From Alteromonas lipotrueae (GTDB lineage Bacteria; Pseudomonadota; Gammaproteobacteria; Enterobacterales; Alteromonadaceae): a stretch of DNA of 64,000 nucleotides. The translations under genes and the position numbers were made by a program. The notes under the pieces are model-generated. The model searched no databases and had not been told where the DNA came from. It saw only the letters and a list, made by a program, of their open reading frames with translations. The DNA lies in NCBI RefSeq assembly GCF_019249215.1, contig NZ_JAESDI010000009.1:124001-188000 (forward strand), written 5' to 3'. Shown piece by piece: positions 9,002 to 22,076 of the stretch (the first letter of the stretch is position 1; the number at the start of each line of letters is the position of its first letter).

Positions 9002-9826
9002 TTATTCTATTGTTGTTAGCATATTAACAATGTTAACTGCGTCCGTTGTTTCCTGTACATCGTGAACGCGGATAATATGCGCACCTTGCTGTGCTGCAAT
9101 TGTAGCGAGGGTAATACTTCCCGCCAAGCGTTCATCCACATTTCTATTTAACAAATTGCCAATCATAGATTTACGAGACATCCCTACCAACACCGGATAG
9201 CCTAGTGCGAGTATACTTGGAAGATGTTTAACCAATGCATAATTATGTTCAAGGGATTTCCCAAAGCCATAGCCAGGGTCGAACAAAATTTGGTCTTTTT
9301 TAATGCCAGCTTCAATGCAATCTGATGCTCTTGCTAATAAAAATTGTTTAACGTCAGCCACAACGTCTTTGTAATGAGGCTGCTGCTGCATATCTTTAGG
9401 CTGGCCTTGCATATGCATTAAACACACTGGCACATTCGCGTTTGCCGCGGCCTTCAGAGCGCCAGGTTCTTGCAAGGCTCTTACATCGTTAATGAGCCCT
9501 GCTCCAGCGCTAACCGCTTGCGTCATTACCTCAGCTTTACTGGTATCTACTGAAATAATGCAGTCTGTATTTGCGCGCAATGTTTCAATAACCGGAATAA
9601 CACGGTCTAGCTCTTCTTCAAGAGAAACCGGCGCGGCGCCTGGTCGTGTCGACTCACCACCTACATCTATTAGCGTGGCACCTTGAGACAGCATTTTTTC
9701 AGCATGTCTTACCGCATTTTCTAAAAGCGCATGCTTGCCGCCATCAGAAAAGGAGTCCGGTGTGACATTCAAAATGCCCATAACCTGTGGGCGGGATAAG
9801 TCTAATTTGTGGGAGGAAAACTGCAT
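9002..9826 (-). CDS. folP: Dihydropteroate synthase
   Basis: FolP joins 4-aminobenzoate to the pterin pyrophosphate in folate synthesis and is the sulfonamide target. The 274-residue protein shows the family motifs in order: MGILNVTPDSFSDGG (pterin and Mg site), IDVGGESTRPGA, DTSKAEV, INDVRA, DPGYGFGKS and the C-terminal IRVHDVQET. The ribosome binding site is weak. A terminator lies between ftsH and folP, so folP-glmM-tpiA-secG may have a promoter of its own in 9827-9895 or depend on read-through. Confidence 0.97.
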   Translation of the reverse strand: MQFSSHKLDLSRPQVMGILNVTPDSFSDGGKHALLENAVRHAEKMLSQGATLIDVGGESTRPGAAPVSLEEELDRVIPVIETLRANTDCIISVDTSKAEVMTQAVSAGAGLINDVRALQEPGALKAAANANVPVCLMHMQGQPKDMQQQPHYKDVVADVKQFLLARASDCIEAGIKKDQILFDPGYGFGKSLEHNYALVKHLPSILALGYPVLVGMSRKSMIGNLLNRNVDERLAGSITLATIAAQQGAHIIRVHDVQETTDAVNIVNMLTTIE

Positions 9827-9888
9827 TTATTTACTCTTAAATTCAATCTGCCAACTCGGCGTGGTATTGATCGTTCAAAATTATCACT

Positions 9889-9923
9889 GCACAAATAAAA
9901 AACGCCAGAAAGACTGGCGTTTT
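9889..9923 (-). terminator. Intrinsic terminator after ftsH
   Basis: AAAACGCCAG at 9899-9908 pairs with CTGGCGTTTT at 9914-9923 around a 5-base loop. On the minus strand it is followed by a U-rich run (complement of 9891-9898). It lies 20 bp past the ftsH stop. Confidence 0.85.
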
Positions 9924-9942
9924 ATTAACGTTGTATCAATTT

Positions 9943-11880
9943 CTAGCTAGGTAAGTCACCTGGTTTACCAACCGACGGCTTATCTACGCCATCGTTAGTA
10001 ATCTCGCCTTCGCGAGCAGGCTTACCGCCACTTGGTTTGTCGCCATCAGAAGGACGACGATCATCCCAGTCTGAAGGAGGACGAACCTCAGTGCGCGCCA
10101 TAAGATCATCAATTTGTTTTGCATCAATCGTTTCGTACTTCATCAGTGCGTCTTTCATTGAATGCAGAATATCGATGTTCTCTTCTAGAATATTGTGCGC
10201 TCTATCATAGTTGCTGTCGATGAGTGATTTAATCTCTGCATCGATTGCGCGAGCAGTATCATCAGACATGCTAGAGGCTTTAGACATTGATTTGCCTAAG
10301 AACACTTCGCCTTCGTCTTCAGCATAAAGCATTGGACCCATCTTAGTAGAAAGCCCCCATTGCGTTACCATCTTACGAGCAATCTCAGTAGCACGTTCAA
10401 TATCGTTAGAGGCACCAGTGGTGACCTTGTCGTCGCCGTAAATCACTTGCTCAGCAATACGACCACCAAACAAACTTGAAATCATGCTCTCAAGGTGTTG
10501 CTTAGAATGGCTCACACGATCTTGCTCTGGCAAGTACATGGTTACACCCAATGCACGACCACGAGGAATGATAGACACTTTATAAACCGGATCGTGCTCT
10601 GGCACTAAACGACCTACGATGGCGTGACCCGCTTCATGATATGCCGTCATCTCTTTTTCAGCTTCAGTCATCACCATTGACTTACGCTCAGAGCCCATCA
10701 TGATCTTGTCTTTCGCTTTCTCAAACTCTTCCATCGCCACTAAACGCTTGTTACCACGTGCAGCGAATAACGCAGCTTCGTTAACTAAGTTAGCTAAGTC
10801 GGCACCGGAAAAACCTGGTGTACCACGGGCAATAACACTTGCTTCCACGTTATCGGCCACAGGCACTTTGCGCATGTGAACTTTAAGAATCTGCTCACGA
10901 CCACGGATGTCAGGTAAACCAACAACCACTTGACGGTCAAAGCGACCTGGACGCAACAATGCAGGGTCTAGTACGTCTGGACGGTTAGTCGCGGCAATAA
11001 CAATAATGCCTTCATGACCTTCAAACCCATCCATTTCAACCAACATCTGGTTAAGTGTTTGTTCACGTTCGTCGTGACCACCACCTAAACCTGCGCCACG
11101 TTGACGACCTACCGCATCAATCTCATCGATGAAAATGATACAAGGAGCGGCTTTTTTCGCTTGTTCGAACATGTCACGAACACGCGATGCACCTACACCC
11201 ACAAACATTTCAACAAAATCTGAACCTGAAATGGTAAAGAATGGCACTTTTGCTTCACCTGCAATCGCTTTGGCAAGCAATGTTTTACCCGTTCCAGGAG
11301 GACCTACCATCAGTACGCCTTTAGGAATTTTACCGCCTAATTTTTGGAACTTAGATGGGTCGCGTAAGAAATCTACCAATTCAGACACATCTTCTTTTGC
11401 TTCGTCACAACCTGCAACATCAGCAAAGGTGGTTTTGATTTGGTCTTCACCTAATAGGCGAGCTTTGCTTTTGCCGAAAGACATTGCGCCGCGACCACCA
11501 CCACCTTGCATTTGACGCATGAAGAAAATCCATACACCAATAAGCAGAAGCATTGGGAACCAAGAAATGAAAATAGATGTGAGAAATGATTGTTCTTCTG
11601 GCGGCTCACCGTAAACGCGTACATCGTTTTTGACCAAGTCAGAAACTAACTTGTCATCAAAATACGGTACGTACGTTTGAAATGTTTCGCCTGAACGTCG
11701 GGTACCACGAATTTCGCCGCTATTATTAATGCGAACTTCACGGATGTTACCCTGCTCAGCTTCTCTTAAAAAAGTTGTGTAGTCGGTCTGTGTTTTCGAC
11801 GATTCACCAGGTGAAAAGCTCTGAAAAACAGACATCAACACAACGGCGATAACCAACCATAAGATTAAATTTTTTGCCAT
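9943..11880 (-). CDS. ftsH: ATP-dependent zinc metalloprotease FtsH
   Basis: FtsH is a membrane-anchored hexameric AAA protease that removes misfolded membrane proteins and regulatory proteins. The 645-residue protein shows helix one ([19 protein letters not shown]), a periplasmic domain, helix two ([17 protein letters not shown]), Walker A GPPGTGKT, Walker [12 protein letters not shown], the second region of homology ([17 protein letters not shown]) and the zinc site HEAGH. The C-terminal tail is a low-complexity Gly/Lys/Pro stretch. The start could be ATG 11880, as in the mature E. coli protein, or TTG 11889, which has GAGG at a better distance. It lies downstream of rlmE. Confidence 0.98.
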   Translation of the reverse strand: MAKNLILWLVIAVVLMSVFQSFSPGESSKTQTDYTTFLREAEQGNIREVRINNSGEIRGTRRSGETFQTYVPYFDDKLVSDLVKNDVRVYGEPPEEQSFLTSIFISWFPMLLLIGVWIFFMRQMQGGGGRGAMSFGKSKARLLGEDQIKTTFADVAGCDEAKEDVSELVDFLRDPSKFQKLGGKIPKGVLMVGPPGTGKTLLAKAIAGEAKVPFFTISGSDFVEMFVGVGASRVRDMFEQAKKAAPCIIFIDEIDAVGRQRGAGLGGGHDEREQTLNQMLVEMDGFEGHEGIIVIAATNRPDVLDPALLRPGRFDRQVVVGLPDIRGREQILKVHMRKVPVADNVEASVIARGTPGFSGADLANLVNEAALFAARGNKRLVAMEEFEKAKDKIMMGSERKSMVMTEAEKEMTAYHEAGHAIVGRLVPEHDPVYKVSIIPRGRALGVTMYLPEQDRVSHSKQHLESMISSLFGGRIAEQVIYGDDKVTTGASNDIERATEIARKMVTQWGLSTKMGPMLYAEDEGEVFLGKSMSKASSMSDDTARAIDAEIKSLIDSNYDRAHNILEENIDILHSMKDALMKYETIDAKQIDDLMARTEVRPPSDWDDRRPSDGDKPSGGKPAREGEITNDGVDKPSVGKPGDLPS

Positions 11881-11999
11881 ATCGCTCAATGCTACTAACC
11901 TCTAAAAATCCGAAAGAATATACTTGTGAAAGATAAAACCACGAGTGCTTCCCTTACACACATAAACTTTCGCAACGAAAATCGCTTACTCAAAGCGTA

Positions 12000-12629
12000 C
12001 TACACTTTGTACCCAAGAGCCACCAAATACACTTCACGAGACCGTGAACGCGATGAGTCTGGCTTACGTGTTTTTATGGTTGTGAACGCGTCACGTAATG
12101 CACGTAGGTAAGTATCAAAACCCTCCCCTTGGAAGACTTTAATAACAAAACTGCCACCTGGTTTCAGTACTTGATGACACATATCGAGTGCCAGTTCACA
12201 CAAGTACATCGAGCCAGCTTGGTCTACTGCTGCATTTCCAGACAGGTTCGGTGCCATATCAGACAACACTATATCTACGGTGTTCCCACCAATTCTGTTC
12301 AATAACGCATTTAAAACAGCTTCATCTCTGAAGTCACCCTGCAAAAAATCAACGCCAACAATAGAATCCATCGGTAAAATATCGCATGCGATAACTTGCC
12401 CGTTGTCTCCTACCAGTTCAGAAGCCAGTTGAGACCAGCCTCCTGGCGCAGCACCAAGGTCCACTACTGTGTTACCTGTGCTGATAAGTTTGTCTTTTTG
12501 CTGAATTTCTTCCAATTTGAAGAAGGCGCGCGAACGCTTACCCTGCTTCTGTGCTTTTTGCACATAATGGTCGTTAAAATGTTCTGTTAACCAGCGTTTA
12601 CTGCTGGCAGAGTGCTTCTTTTTTGTCAT
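12000..12629 (-). CDS. rlmE: 23S rRNA (uridine-2'-O) methyltransferase RlmE
   Basis: RlmE (RrmJ/FtsJ) methylates the 2'-O of U2552 in 23S rRNA, a late step in 50S maturation. At 209 residues it matches the family. [15 protein letters not shown], the SAM-binding [23 protein letters not shown] (catalytic Asp) and the catalytic Lys in [10 protein letters not shown] are visible. It heads the ftsH region and is divergent from yhbY, the same arrangement as in E. coli. Confidence 0.97.
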   Translation of the reverse strand: MTKKKHSASSKRWLTEHFNDHYVQKAQKQGKRSRAFFKLEEIQQKDKLISTGNTVVDLGAAPGGWSQLASELVGDNGQVIACDILPMDSIVGVDFLQGDFRDEAVLNALLNRIGGNTVDIVLSDMAPNLSGNAAVDQAGSMYLCELALDMCHQVLKPGGSFVIKVFQGEGFDTYLRALRDAFTTIKTRKPDSSRSRSREVYLVALGYKV

Positions 12630-12724
12630 TCCAATACATTGTCATTAGGATTGTAGAGAAGATGGCGTTAGAATACGTTAATTCAAGCTTAAATTTATAG
12701 ATTAATTGTAAGAAAATTGACTAC

Positions 12725-13018
12725 ATGAAACTTTCAAATAAACAGAAACAATTTTTAAAAGGCCTAGCGCACCCGCTAAAGCCTATCGTACAGCTAGGTT
12801 CAAACGGCCTAACTGAAGGTGTTGTTGCGGAAATCGACAACGCATTAAATTTCCATGAACTGATTAAAGTTAAAGTTCCTACTGATGATCGTGAAGAAAA
12901 ATCACTCATCATGGATGCGATTGTTCGCGAAACGAAATCAGACAAGCTACAAGTAATTGGACACACGCTTATTCTTTACCGTCCGAGTGAAGAGCGTAAA
13001 ATTCAGTTGCCAAAATAA
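12725..13018 (+). CDS. yhbY: Ribosome assembly RNA-binding protein YhbY
   Basis: A 97-residue CRM-domain protein that binds pre-50S particles. The family hallmarks are LSNKQKQFLKGLAHPLKP, the GxxG-like loop QLGSNGLTEGV, and LIKVKVPTDDREEK followed by VIGHTLILYRPSEE. It is divergent from rlmE, an rRNA methyltransferase acting on the same particle, with a 95-bp shared promoter region. Confidence 0.96.
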   Translation: MKLSNKQKQFLKGLAHPLKPIVQLGSNGLTEGVVAEIDNALNFHELIKVKVPTDDREEKSLIMDAIVRETKSDKLQVIGHTLILYRPSEERKIQLPK

Positions 13019-13026
13019 GTCATACC

Positions 13027-13058
13027 ATGGTGTCGGTTTTTGCCGGCACCATAGTTTT
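13027..13058 (+). terminator. Probable terminator after yhbY
   Basis: ATGGTGTCGG at 13027-13036 pairs with CCGGCACCAT at 13043-13052 (one G-T pair) around a T-rich 6-base loop. A short run TTTT follows at 13055-13058. It lies 8 bp past the yhbY stop. Confidence 0.6.
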
Positions 13059-13155
13059 CGTACCGTATTGCCGTTAATATTATGTTAATAAACATGATAA
13101 TGTCGTTGTGGACATAAATTAACAAAAAATAATACGGAACCTACACGGAAACCCT

Positions 13156-13986
13156 ATGACAGAAACAAAGCCTATTCCCAACTCGCTTCATACTCCCTAT
13201 ATACAACAAAAACCGCTTGAAAAGCGAACCGCAATAGTCACCGGTGGATGCTCCGGTCTAGGTCATGCTACCGCTATTGCCCTTCGTGCTGCCGGTGCCA
13301 ATGTATGTTTACTCGATCTTAATGAAGAAATGGGTAAGCAACGCGTTGAGGAACTCGGTGCTGAACATACCTTGTTTATTAAGGTTGACGTAAGAAGCGA
13401 AGATGATATTACCCATGCTATTGATAAGTGCCTTTCTCGCTTTTCCACGCTTTCATTATGCATAAACTGCGCTGGCATTGCCCCTGCAAAACGTTTGCTA
13501 GACCGAGATGGTAACCCAGTCCCTTTAGGTGATTTTCAAAACACGATTGATATAAATTTGGTGGGCAGCTTCAATGTAGCTCGTCTTGTGGCCGCAGCAA
13601 TGGCGAAGCAAGCACCACTAAATGAGGAAGGCGAACGTGGTGTTATTATCAATACTGCCTCTGTAGCAGGCTATGAGGGGCAAATAGGACAAACCGCTTA
13701 TGCAGCTAGTAAGGGCGGCATTATTGCACTGACACTACCTATGGCGAGAGATCTTGCCCCACTGGGTATTCGCGTAAACACCATCGCTCCTGGGGTAATG
13801 GGAACCCCCATGTTGCTTGCCATGCCAGAAAAGGTACAAGACGCCCTTTCTGCTAACGTGCAGTTTCCCAAACGCTTAGGTTTGCCTGAAGAGTTCGGTA
13901 AATTGGTGCTGCATATTGCCGAAAATAACTATTTAAACGGTGAAACCATTCGCTTAGACGGCGGCTTAAGAATGCCGCCCAAGTAA
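13156..13986 (+). CDS. Short-chain dehydrogenase/reductase, 3-hydroxyacyl-CoA dehydrogenase type II-like
   Basis: A 276-residue classical SDR with a Rossmann nucleotide site TGGCSGLG, an Asp after the second strand (LLDLNEE, favouring NAD), the NCAG motif, a catalytic Ser (NTASVAG) and YAASK. The segment GVIINTASVAGYEGQIGQTA and the ending FGKLVLHIAENNYLNGETI resemble type II 3-hydroxyacyl-CoA dehydrogenases of fatty-acid or branched-chain degradation; the substrate is inferred. It is a single gene with an AT-rich upstream region, convergent with the Lon-like protease gene and separated from it by only 32 bp. Confidence 0.85.
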   Translation: MTETKPIPNSLHTPYIQQKPLEKRTAIVTGGCSGLGHATAIALRAAGANVCLLDLNEEMGKQRVEELGAEHTLFIKVDVRSEDDITHAIDKCLSRFSTLSLCINCAGIAPAKRLLDRDGNPVPLGDFQNTIDINLVGSFNVARLVAAAMAKQAPLNEEGERGVIINTASVAGYEGQIGQTAYAASKGGIIALTLPMARDLAPLGIRVNTIAPGVMGTPMLLAMPEKVQDALSANVQFPKRLGLPEEFGKLVLHIAENNYLNGETIRLDGGLRMPPK

Positions 13987-14018
13987 AACTGTACTAACAC
14001 GCGACTAATTCACTAGCA

Positions 14019-16415
14019 TTATTCACCATCGCCACCGTTAACCATGAGTGCAATATTATATAAACGATTCACCGCATGATAGTTGATGGTGTTTTTGGGG
14101 TAACGACCTCGGCTACTTAATGTACCGGCGTCCTGCCCCATTAATACGGCCAAGGCATCATCTACCGTTTCTACAGTATGAATGTGGAACAAGCCTTTTT
14201 TCACCGCATCAATGACAGTGGCATCTAACACCAAGTTAATCGCATTCGATTTAGGAATGACCACACCTTGTGTACCAGTTAAGCCGCGGTGCTGACATAA
14301 GTCGAAGAAGCCTTCAATTTTTTCATTCACCCCACCCACCGCTTGCACTTCACCGTATTGATTTATAGAGCCTGTGATGGCAAGGGTTTGTACGCATGGA
14401 ATTTCGGTTAACGCAGAAATTAACGCCACCAACTCACCTAATGACGCACTATCACCATCGATGTGTCCGTACGATTGCTCCAACGCAATATTAGCCGATA
14501 AGGTTAGCGGGAAGTGCTGAGCGTATTTATAACCTAAATACCCTGTTAATAGCATCACGCCTTTTGAGTGAATCGGTTGGCCAAGCTCTACTTCACGTTC
14601 AATATCAACGACACCACTTGCGCCAGCAAATACCGTAGAGGTAATGCGCGCAGGCGTACCAAAGGCGGTATCGCCAATATCTAGCACCGTAAGTCCATTC
14701 ACTTTTCCTATGGCTTTACCATCGGTAGCAATAAGCACATGCCCTTCTTTAATATCATTAAGTAGGGTTTGGCTTACGCGCCCTGTTCGCCGTTTTTTAG
14801 CACTAAGCGCGGTGCGCAAATGGTCAAGTTCTAGGGTTTCACTACCTGACTTTACGCAAAAATAATGGGCTTCATTCACCAACTCAATCACTTCAGCAAA
14901 ATGTGCTGAAAGCTTTTCTTGGTGTTCAGCCATGCGCAATGAATATTCGACTAACCGGCACATAGCATTCGCGGTAATACCGGTTAAGTTAAGCGCTAAA
15001 ATGTGTTTGCGCACTTTGCCCACAAAATCGAACAAAGCTTGTCGAGTCACCTGAATTTCTAAATCGAAATCGACCAACACACGAAACAGCTCATCGAATT
15101 CATCATCGTAATCTTGCAAGGTGTAATACAAGTCTCGCGACCCCAACAGCACTATCTTTACGTTCAAATCGATAGGTTGAGGGTTTAGGGTAATCGCATT
15201 TACCATACCTACATCTTGCTGTGGTAAATCCATTTTCAAACTACCAGATTTCGCCGCCAGCTTAAGGGTATCCCACACATAGGGCTGTTCTATTAACTGG
15301 TCTACATCAAGCAGCAAATAACCGCCATTGGCACGATGTAATGCGCCAGGGCGGATCATTCTGTAATTAGTGTAAACACTGCCATGAATATTAGTGTATT
15401 CAATTTTCCCGAACAGGTTTTGATAAGTTGGGTTTGGCTCATAGATTACTGGCGCAGAGTCATCTAGACGATTCGCAACCAATACATTAGGCAGAAATTG
15501 CTCTTCTAAGAATAAGCGTTTGTCGAAATCATCACTTTTTTCGTCTTTTTGCTCTTCAGCTAAAATAAGTAAAATAGCATTCACAAGTGCGGTTTTAAGC
15601 TGCTTTAAGTATTTTAAAATGCCTAAATCTGACGCGTATTTGTGCTCTAGTACCTTTAGAAGTGGCTTAATGCCTTGCTCGGCAGTTTGCTTGTCTAGCT
15701 CACGCAAGCGCTCTGAGTTTTCACGCTTCCACGACGGTAAACTTAATAAACTTTCACTTAGTCTATTTTCTAGCTCGTCTATCAAGTTGTAAAAGAATTG
15801 GCGCTTTTCGTCGCTAGCCGTCGCAAATTCGGCATCGCTAATGGGTTTACCATCAACAATAGGTGAAAACGTGATAGTGCCCCCGTCTTCATTCATAGCC
15901 ACTTCATTGGCTTTTGCAAAACGCTCTACCGCATCAATGGCGTTATCGTATTTTTGATCGAATTCGCGGGATATGCTGGTTCTACGGCGCTGGTAACCCG
16001 GGTTATCAAATGCCACCGGAAAGGTATCGAGCACGTCATCAATTAAGCTAGTGATGTCTTTTTGAAATGCTTTACCGCCACCAGGCGGAAAACGAAGGGC
16101 TACTGGCTCGCGCTCTTCATCAAAGTTATTGATATAACACCAATCATCGGGTGCAGGCAGTACGGCTACTTGGCGTTCAATGTAATCTTTTACCAAGGTA
16201 AAGCGACCCGTAGCCGGTTCACCCATCACATAAAGATTATAACCTTTCGCGTTAATGCCAAGACCGAAGGTTAACGCTTCTCGCGCGCGCTCCTGCCCTA
16301 TAAATGTGGCATTTAGGGCTTCATCGTCTTTTAAGGCAGCATTCACTGCTTTTCGATTGATGGTTGGGGTTAGGTCAATTGGATCTAGGGCCATAGTGGT
16401 GCTTTCGCCTGGCAT
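14019..16415 (-). CDS. Lon-like ATP-dependent protease (LonB/YcbZ type)
   Basis: A 798-residue protein. The N-terminal AAA-like region has NLYVMGEPATGRFTLV, where the P-loop Lys is replaced by Arg as is common in this subfamily. A helical middle and an AAA core follow (GGYLLLDVDQLI as Walker B-like). The C-terminal Lon protease domain has its catalytic dyad visible: Ser656 in HIDGDSAS and Lys699 in VNEKIEG, 43 residues apart as in classical Lon. Substrates are unknown. An internal ATG at 16394 (MALDPIDL) is an alternative start, since neither start has a strong ribosome site. It is divergent from leuS. Confidence 0.9.
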   Translation of the reverse strand: MPGESTTMALDPIDLTPTINRKAVNAALKDDEALNATFIGQERAREALTFGLGINAKGYNLYVMGEPATGRFTLVKDYIERQVAVLPAPDDWCYINNFDEEREPVALRFPPGGGKAFQKDITSLIDDVLDTFPVAFDNPGYQRRRTSISREFDQKYDNAIDAVERFAKANEVAMNEDGGTITFSPIVDGKPISDAEFATASDEKRQFFYNLIDELENRLSESLLSLPSWKRENSERLRELDKQTAEQGIKPLLKVLEHKYASDLGILKYLKQLKTALVNAILLILAEEQKDEKSDDFDKRLFLEEQFLPNVLVANRLDDSAPVIYEPNPTYQNLFGKIEYTNIHGSVYTNYRMIRPGALHRANGGYLLLDVDQLIEQPYVWDTLKLAAKSGSLKMDLPQQDVGMVNAITLNPQPIDLNVKIVLLGSRDLYYTLQDYDDEFDELFRVLVDFDLEIQVTRQALFDFVGKVRKHILALNLTGITANAMCRLVEYSLRMAEHQEKLSAHFAEVIELVNEAHYFCVKSGSETLELDHLRTALSAKKRRTGRVSQTLLNDIKEGHVLIATDGKAIGKVNGLTVLDIGDTAFGTPARITSTVFAGASGVVDIEREVELGQPIHSKGVMLLTGYLGYKYAQHFPLTLSANIALEQSYGHIDGDSASLGELVALISALTEIPCVQTLAITGSINQYGEVQAVGGVNEKIEGFFDLCQHRGLTGTQGVVIPKSNAINLVLDATVIDAVKKGLFHIHTVETVDDALAVLMGQDAGTLSSRGRYPKNTINYHAVNRLYNIALMVNGGDGE

Positions 16416-19403
<2,988 letters not shown>

Positions 19404-19404
19404 T

Positions 19405-19926
19405 ATGCGCCGTTTACTCCGTTACACAGTAGTATTGAGTGCACTTTTTGCACTTGGCGGTTGTGGATTTCATTTAAGAAGCGCCCCTAGCCTTCCTGAA
19501 AATGTAAAATCAGTGCTTATCACCAGTGCTCGCGCTCATGCACCTCTTGCAAGAGCGCTTCACAATCGACTTACCGTGTACGGGTTAAATGGCGTTTACC
19601 AGCAAGATAATACGTCGTCTACCGACGGCGTATCTTTGTATCTATTGCCTGAAAAATTAGAGCGTAGACTGCTTTCGGTTTACGCTTCAGGTCAAGTTGC
19701 TGAATACGAATTAATTTATACCGTGCGTTATCGGGTTCAATTCCCTGAAGAAGAAGCCATTATGGCTACCTTTGATGTAATGCGTGACTATCAAGATGAT
19801 CCCGATCAGGTACTTGCTAAATCGAGAGAGCTTGAGCTAGTACTGGATGAAATGCGTGCCGAGGCAGCGGACATTATTATTCGTAGGCTCTCAAGCCAAG
19901 CCTCTGCCGCTAAGCTGATTGATTAA
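19405..19926 (+). CDS. lptE: LPS-assembly lipoprotein LptE
   Basis: LptE is the outer-membrane lipoprotein that plugs and supports LptD for lipopolysaccharide delivery. It has 173 residues, with a signal peptide and lipobox ending in LGGCGFHLRS, so the mature protein starts at the Cys of GGC. The family signature GCGFHLR and the later RYRVQFPEE and DVMRDYQDDPDQVLAK regions fit. It starts 1 bp after leuS and is 2 bp before holA, the conserved leuS-lptE-holA order. Confidence 0.95.
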   Translation: MRRLLRYTVVLSALFALGGCGFHLRSAPSLPENVKSVLITSARAHAPLARALHNRLTVYGLNGVYQQDNTSSTDGVSLYLLPEKLERRLLSVYASGQVAEYELIYTVRYRVQFPEEEAIMATFDVMRDYQDDPDQVLAKSRELELVLDEMRAEAADIIIRRLSSQASAAKLID

Positions 19927-19928
19927 GC

Positions 19929-20957
19929 ATGCAACTCTACCCAAACCAATTTTCCAATGAGATAAGTAAAGGATTAGCATCCTGCTACTTGGTGTTTGGT
20001 GATGAGCCTCAGCAAAAATTTGAGGTAATAGAGCAAATACGCACTACTGCAAAAGCCAATGGTTTTGATGAGCGCACAGTACTTGTGGCCGACACCGGCT
20101 TTTCATGGAACCAGCTGCTTGAAGCAACCCAAAGCATGTCGTTGTTTTCGAACCAACAGTTTATTGAGTTAGAACTTCCTACCGGAAAGCCTGGCGCAGA
20201 AGGCAGCAAAATGCTGCAAGAAGTCGCCAAAGGGTTAACCCAAGACACCTTACTGTTAATTCACGGCCCGAAAATTGGCAAAGACGTACAGCGTGGAAAA
20301 TGGTTTAAAGTACTTGATGACATGGGCGTTTCTGTTCTGTGTTACCCCCTAGAGGGCAGACAGCTCAGTGCGTGGATCAGCAATCAAGTGAAACATCATC
20401 AGCTAACCATTAATGCAGCTGGAATGAAAATGATTGCCGATTTTTGTGAAGGTAATTTACTGGCTGCAAAACAAGAAATTGATAAGCTAGCCCTACTTTA
20501 CCCCCAGCAGTCAGTCTCTGAAGCACAAATAGAACGGGCGATGGTAGATCAATCTCGCTACAACGTGTTTCAGTTAGTGGATGTCATGCTAAGCGGCGAC
20601 GCCAATCGCTGCGTGAAAATGCTTTACCGCTTAGAAAGTGAAGGTTTAGAGCCAAATATTATTATTTGGGCGCTCATTCGTGAGTGGGAAGTCTTATGGA
20701 AATTGAAAAGTGCTGCCGCTAATGGTGAAGCTATTCAATGGCAAAAGTTTGGTATTTGGCGTAACAGGCAAGGCTTCTATCAAAGTGCGTTAAATCGCCT
20801 TAGCATAGAACAATTGCTGCAAATTCAGGATGCTCTCACCCAAGCGGATTTAGCGTTTAAACAAAACGTTATTTCACGCCCTTTCGTGAAACTTTGCCAT
20901 TTATGCATGATGTTTATGGCAATGGGTATTTTTCACCTTCCTTTGATGGAAGCCTAA
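19929..20957 (+). CDS. holA: DNA polymerase III subunit delta
   Basis: HolA is the clamp-loader subunit that opens the beta clamp. It is 342 residues. YLVFGDEPQQKFEVIEQIR near the start and SLFSNQQFIELELP match the family, with the usual AAA-like fold that lacks a true P-loop. The C-terminal region (QADLAFKQNVISRPFVKLCHLCM) is also typical. It is tightly packed between lptE and nadD. Confidence 0.96.
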   Translation: MQLYPNQFSNEISKGLASCYLVFGDEPQQKFEVIEQIRTTAKANGFDERTVLVADTGFSWNQLLEATQSMSLFSNQQFIELELPTGKPGAEGSKMLQEVAKGLTQDTLLLIHGPKIGKDVQRGKWFKVLDDMGVSVLCYPLEGRQLSAWISNQVKHHQLTINAAGMKMIADFCEGNLLAAKQEIDKLALLYPQQSVSEAQIERAMVDQSRYNVFQLVDVMLSGDANRCVKMLYRLESEGLEPNIIIWALIREWEVLWKLKSAAANGEAIQWQKFGIWRNRQGFYQSALNRLSIEQLLQIQDALTQADLAFKQNVISRPFVKLCHLCMMFMAMGIFHLPLMEA

Positions 20958-20961
20958 CATC

Positions 20962-21672
20962 TTGGCTATTTGCGCCATTTTAGGGGGTACGTTTAATCCG
21001 CCCCATTTAGGTCATGTATCGCCCGCACTCCATTTATTGCGTGCGCTTAATATCGACACCCTAGGTTTAATGCCTTGTAAATTACCGCCGCACAAATCGG
21101 TGGCCGTTAGCGAAGAACACCGGGTCAACATGGTGAAACTGTGTTGTGAGCAAGATAAACGCTTGTACCCCGAACTTATCGAACTCTCGCTACCTTCACC
21201 TTCTTACACGGTAAAAACCCTTCGGGCATTAAAAGAAAGAGACAATAAGACAATCTGTTTTTTCATTGGGGCCGATTCCCTGTATAATCTTAAGTCTTGG
21301 TTTGAGTGGGAGCGTTTGCTTGATTTCTGTCATCTAGTAGTAATGCGTCGCGACAGTGACACATTTACACCACCTGATGACTTGGTTGAGTGGTTAAAAG
21401 CCAACAAAACAGAGGACGTTCTGCAACTACATACTCAGCCTAATGGCTTAGTATTTCTTGCAGATACCCCATTACACCCTGTTTCATCAACGCAATTGCG
21501 CAGCGCCGTTCAAACGAACGCATCATCGACATTGCAGGAAACATATTTGAACGAAACAGCATTGCATGACGCAAAGTTTCAAGCCACGACATTAATAGCA
21601 AAGTGGCTGCCTAAGGCAGTCGAAGACTATATTCATACACATCGGTTATACCAAGAATTATCAAATAAGTGA
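20962..21672 (+). CDS. nadD: Nicotinate-nucleotide adenylyltransferase
   Basis: NadD makes nicotinate adenine dinucleotide in NAD synthesis. It is 236 residues, somewhat longer than the E. coli enzyme (213). [11 protein letters not shown] (nucleotide-binding HxGH) is at the start, [16 protein letters not shown] and [14 protein letters not shown] follow, and the C-terminal [10 protein letters not shown] is the ISST/R-type motif. No ATG lies near the family start, so TTG at 20962 is the likely start codon. Its stop overlaps the first candidate start of rsfS. Confidence 0.95.
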   Translation: MAICAILGGTFNPPHLGHVSPALHLLRALNIDTLGLMPCKLPPHKSVAVSEEHRVNMVKLCCEQDKRLYPELIELSLPSPSYTVKTLRALKERDNKTICFFIGADSLYNLKSWFEWERLLDFCHLVVMRRDSDTFTPPDDLVEWLKANKTEDVLQLHTQPNGLVFLADTPLHPVSSTQLRSAVQTNASSTLQETYLNETALHDAKFQATTLIAKWLPKAVEDYIHTHRLYQELSNK

Positions 21673-21680
21673 GGAAACAC

Positions 21681-21998
21681 TTGGAGAGTCAACAACTCAA
21701 GCAGTTCGTAAAAGATAAAGTAGACGACATGAAAGGCCGCGATATTATAGAACTGGATGTTCGTGGCAAATCAACCATTACCGACACCATGATTATTTGC
21801 TCTGGTAACTCAAAGCGCCATGTTGTTGCTATTGCTGAAAATGTAATAGTGGAAGCTAAAAGCGCTGACGAAGCACCAACAAGCGTTGAAGGTAAAGAAA
21901 CTGGCGAATGGGTATTAGTAGATTTTGGCGACGTTATTTTGCACGTAATGCAAGATGAAACCCGCGATTTCTATCAGTTAGAGAAGCTGTGGTCATAA
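21681..21998 (+). CDS. rsfS: Ribosome silencing factor RsfS
   Basis: RsfS binds uL14 on the 50S subunit and blocks joining with 30S when nutrients are low. From TTG 21681 it has 105 residues, the same as E. coli Rsf[49 protein letters not shown] and the ending YQLEKLWS are the family motifs. I preferred TTG 21681 because GAGGA lies 5 bases upstream and it starts at the family position; GTG 21669, overlapping the nadD stop, is possible. Confidence 0.94.
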   Translation: MESQQLKQFVKDKVDDMKGRDIIELDVRGKSTITDTMIICSGNSKRHVVAIAENVIVEAKSADEAPTSVEGKETGEWVLVDFGDVILHVMQDETRDFYQLEKLWS

Positions 21999-22076
21999 CA
22001 AAGCTAACCGCAGACTTATAGAAAAGGCTGCGGTCAACTTTGTTGGTAGTTTGATGTTCTAAAGGATTTACCCACT

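Noticed and set aside
12396..12590. Plus-strand ORF inside rlmE
   Set aside because: It is a frame shadow of the strongly supported rlmE gene on the other strand.
14019..16415. Lon-like protein as an inactive protease because of the P-loop Arg
   Set aside because: The GRxT variant is common in this subfamily and the Ser656/Lys699 protease dyad is intact.
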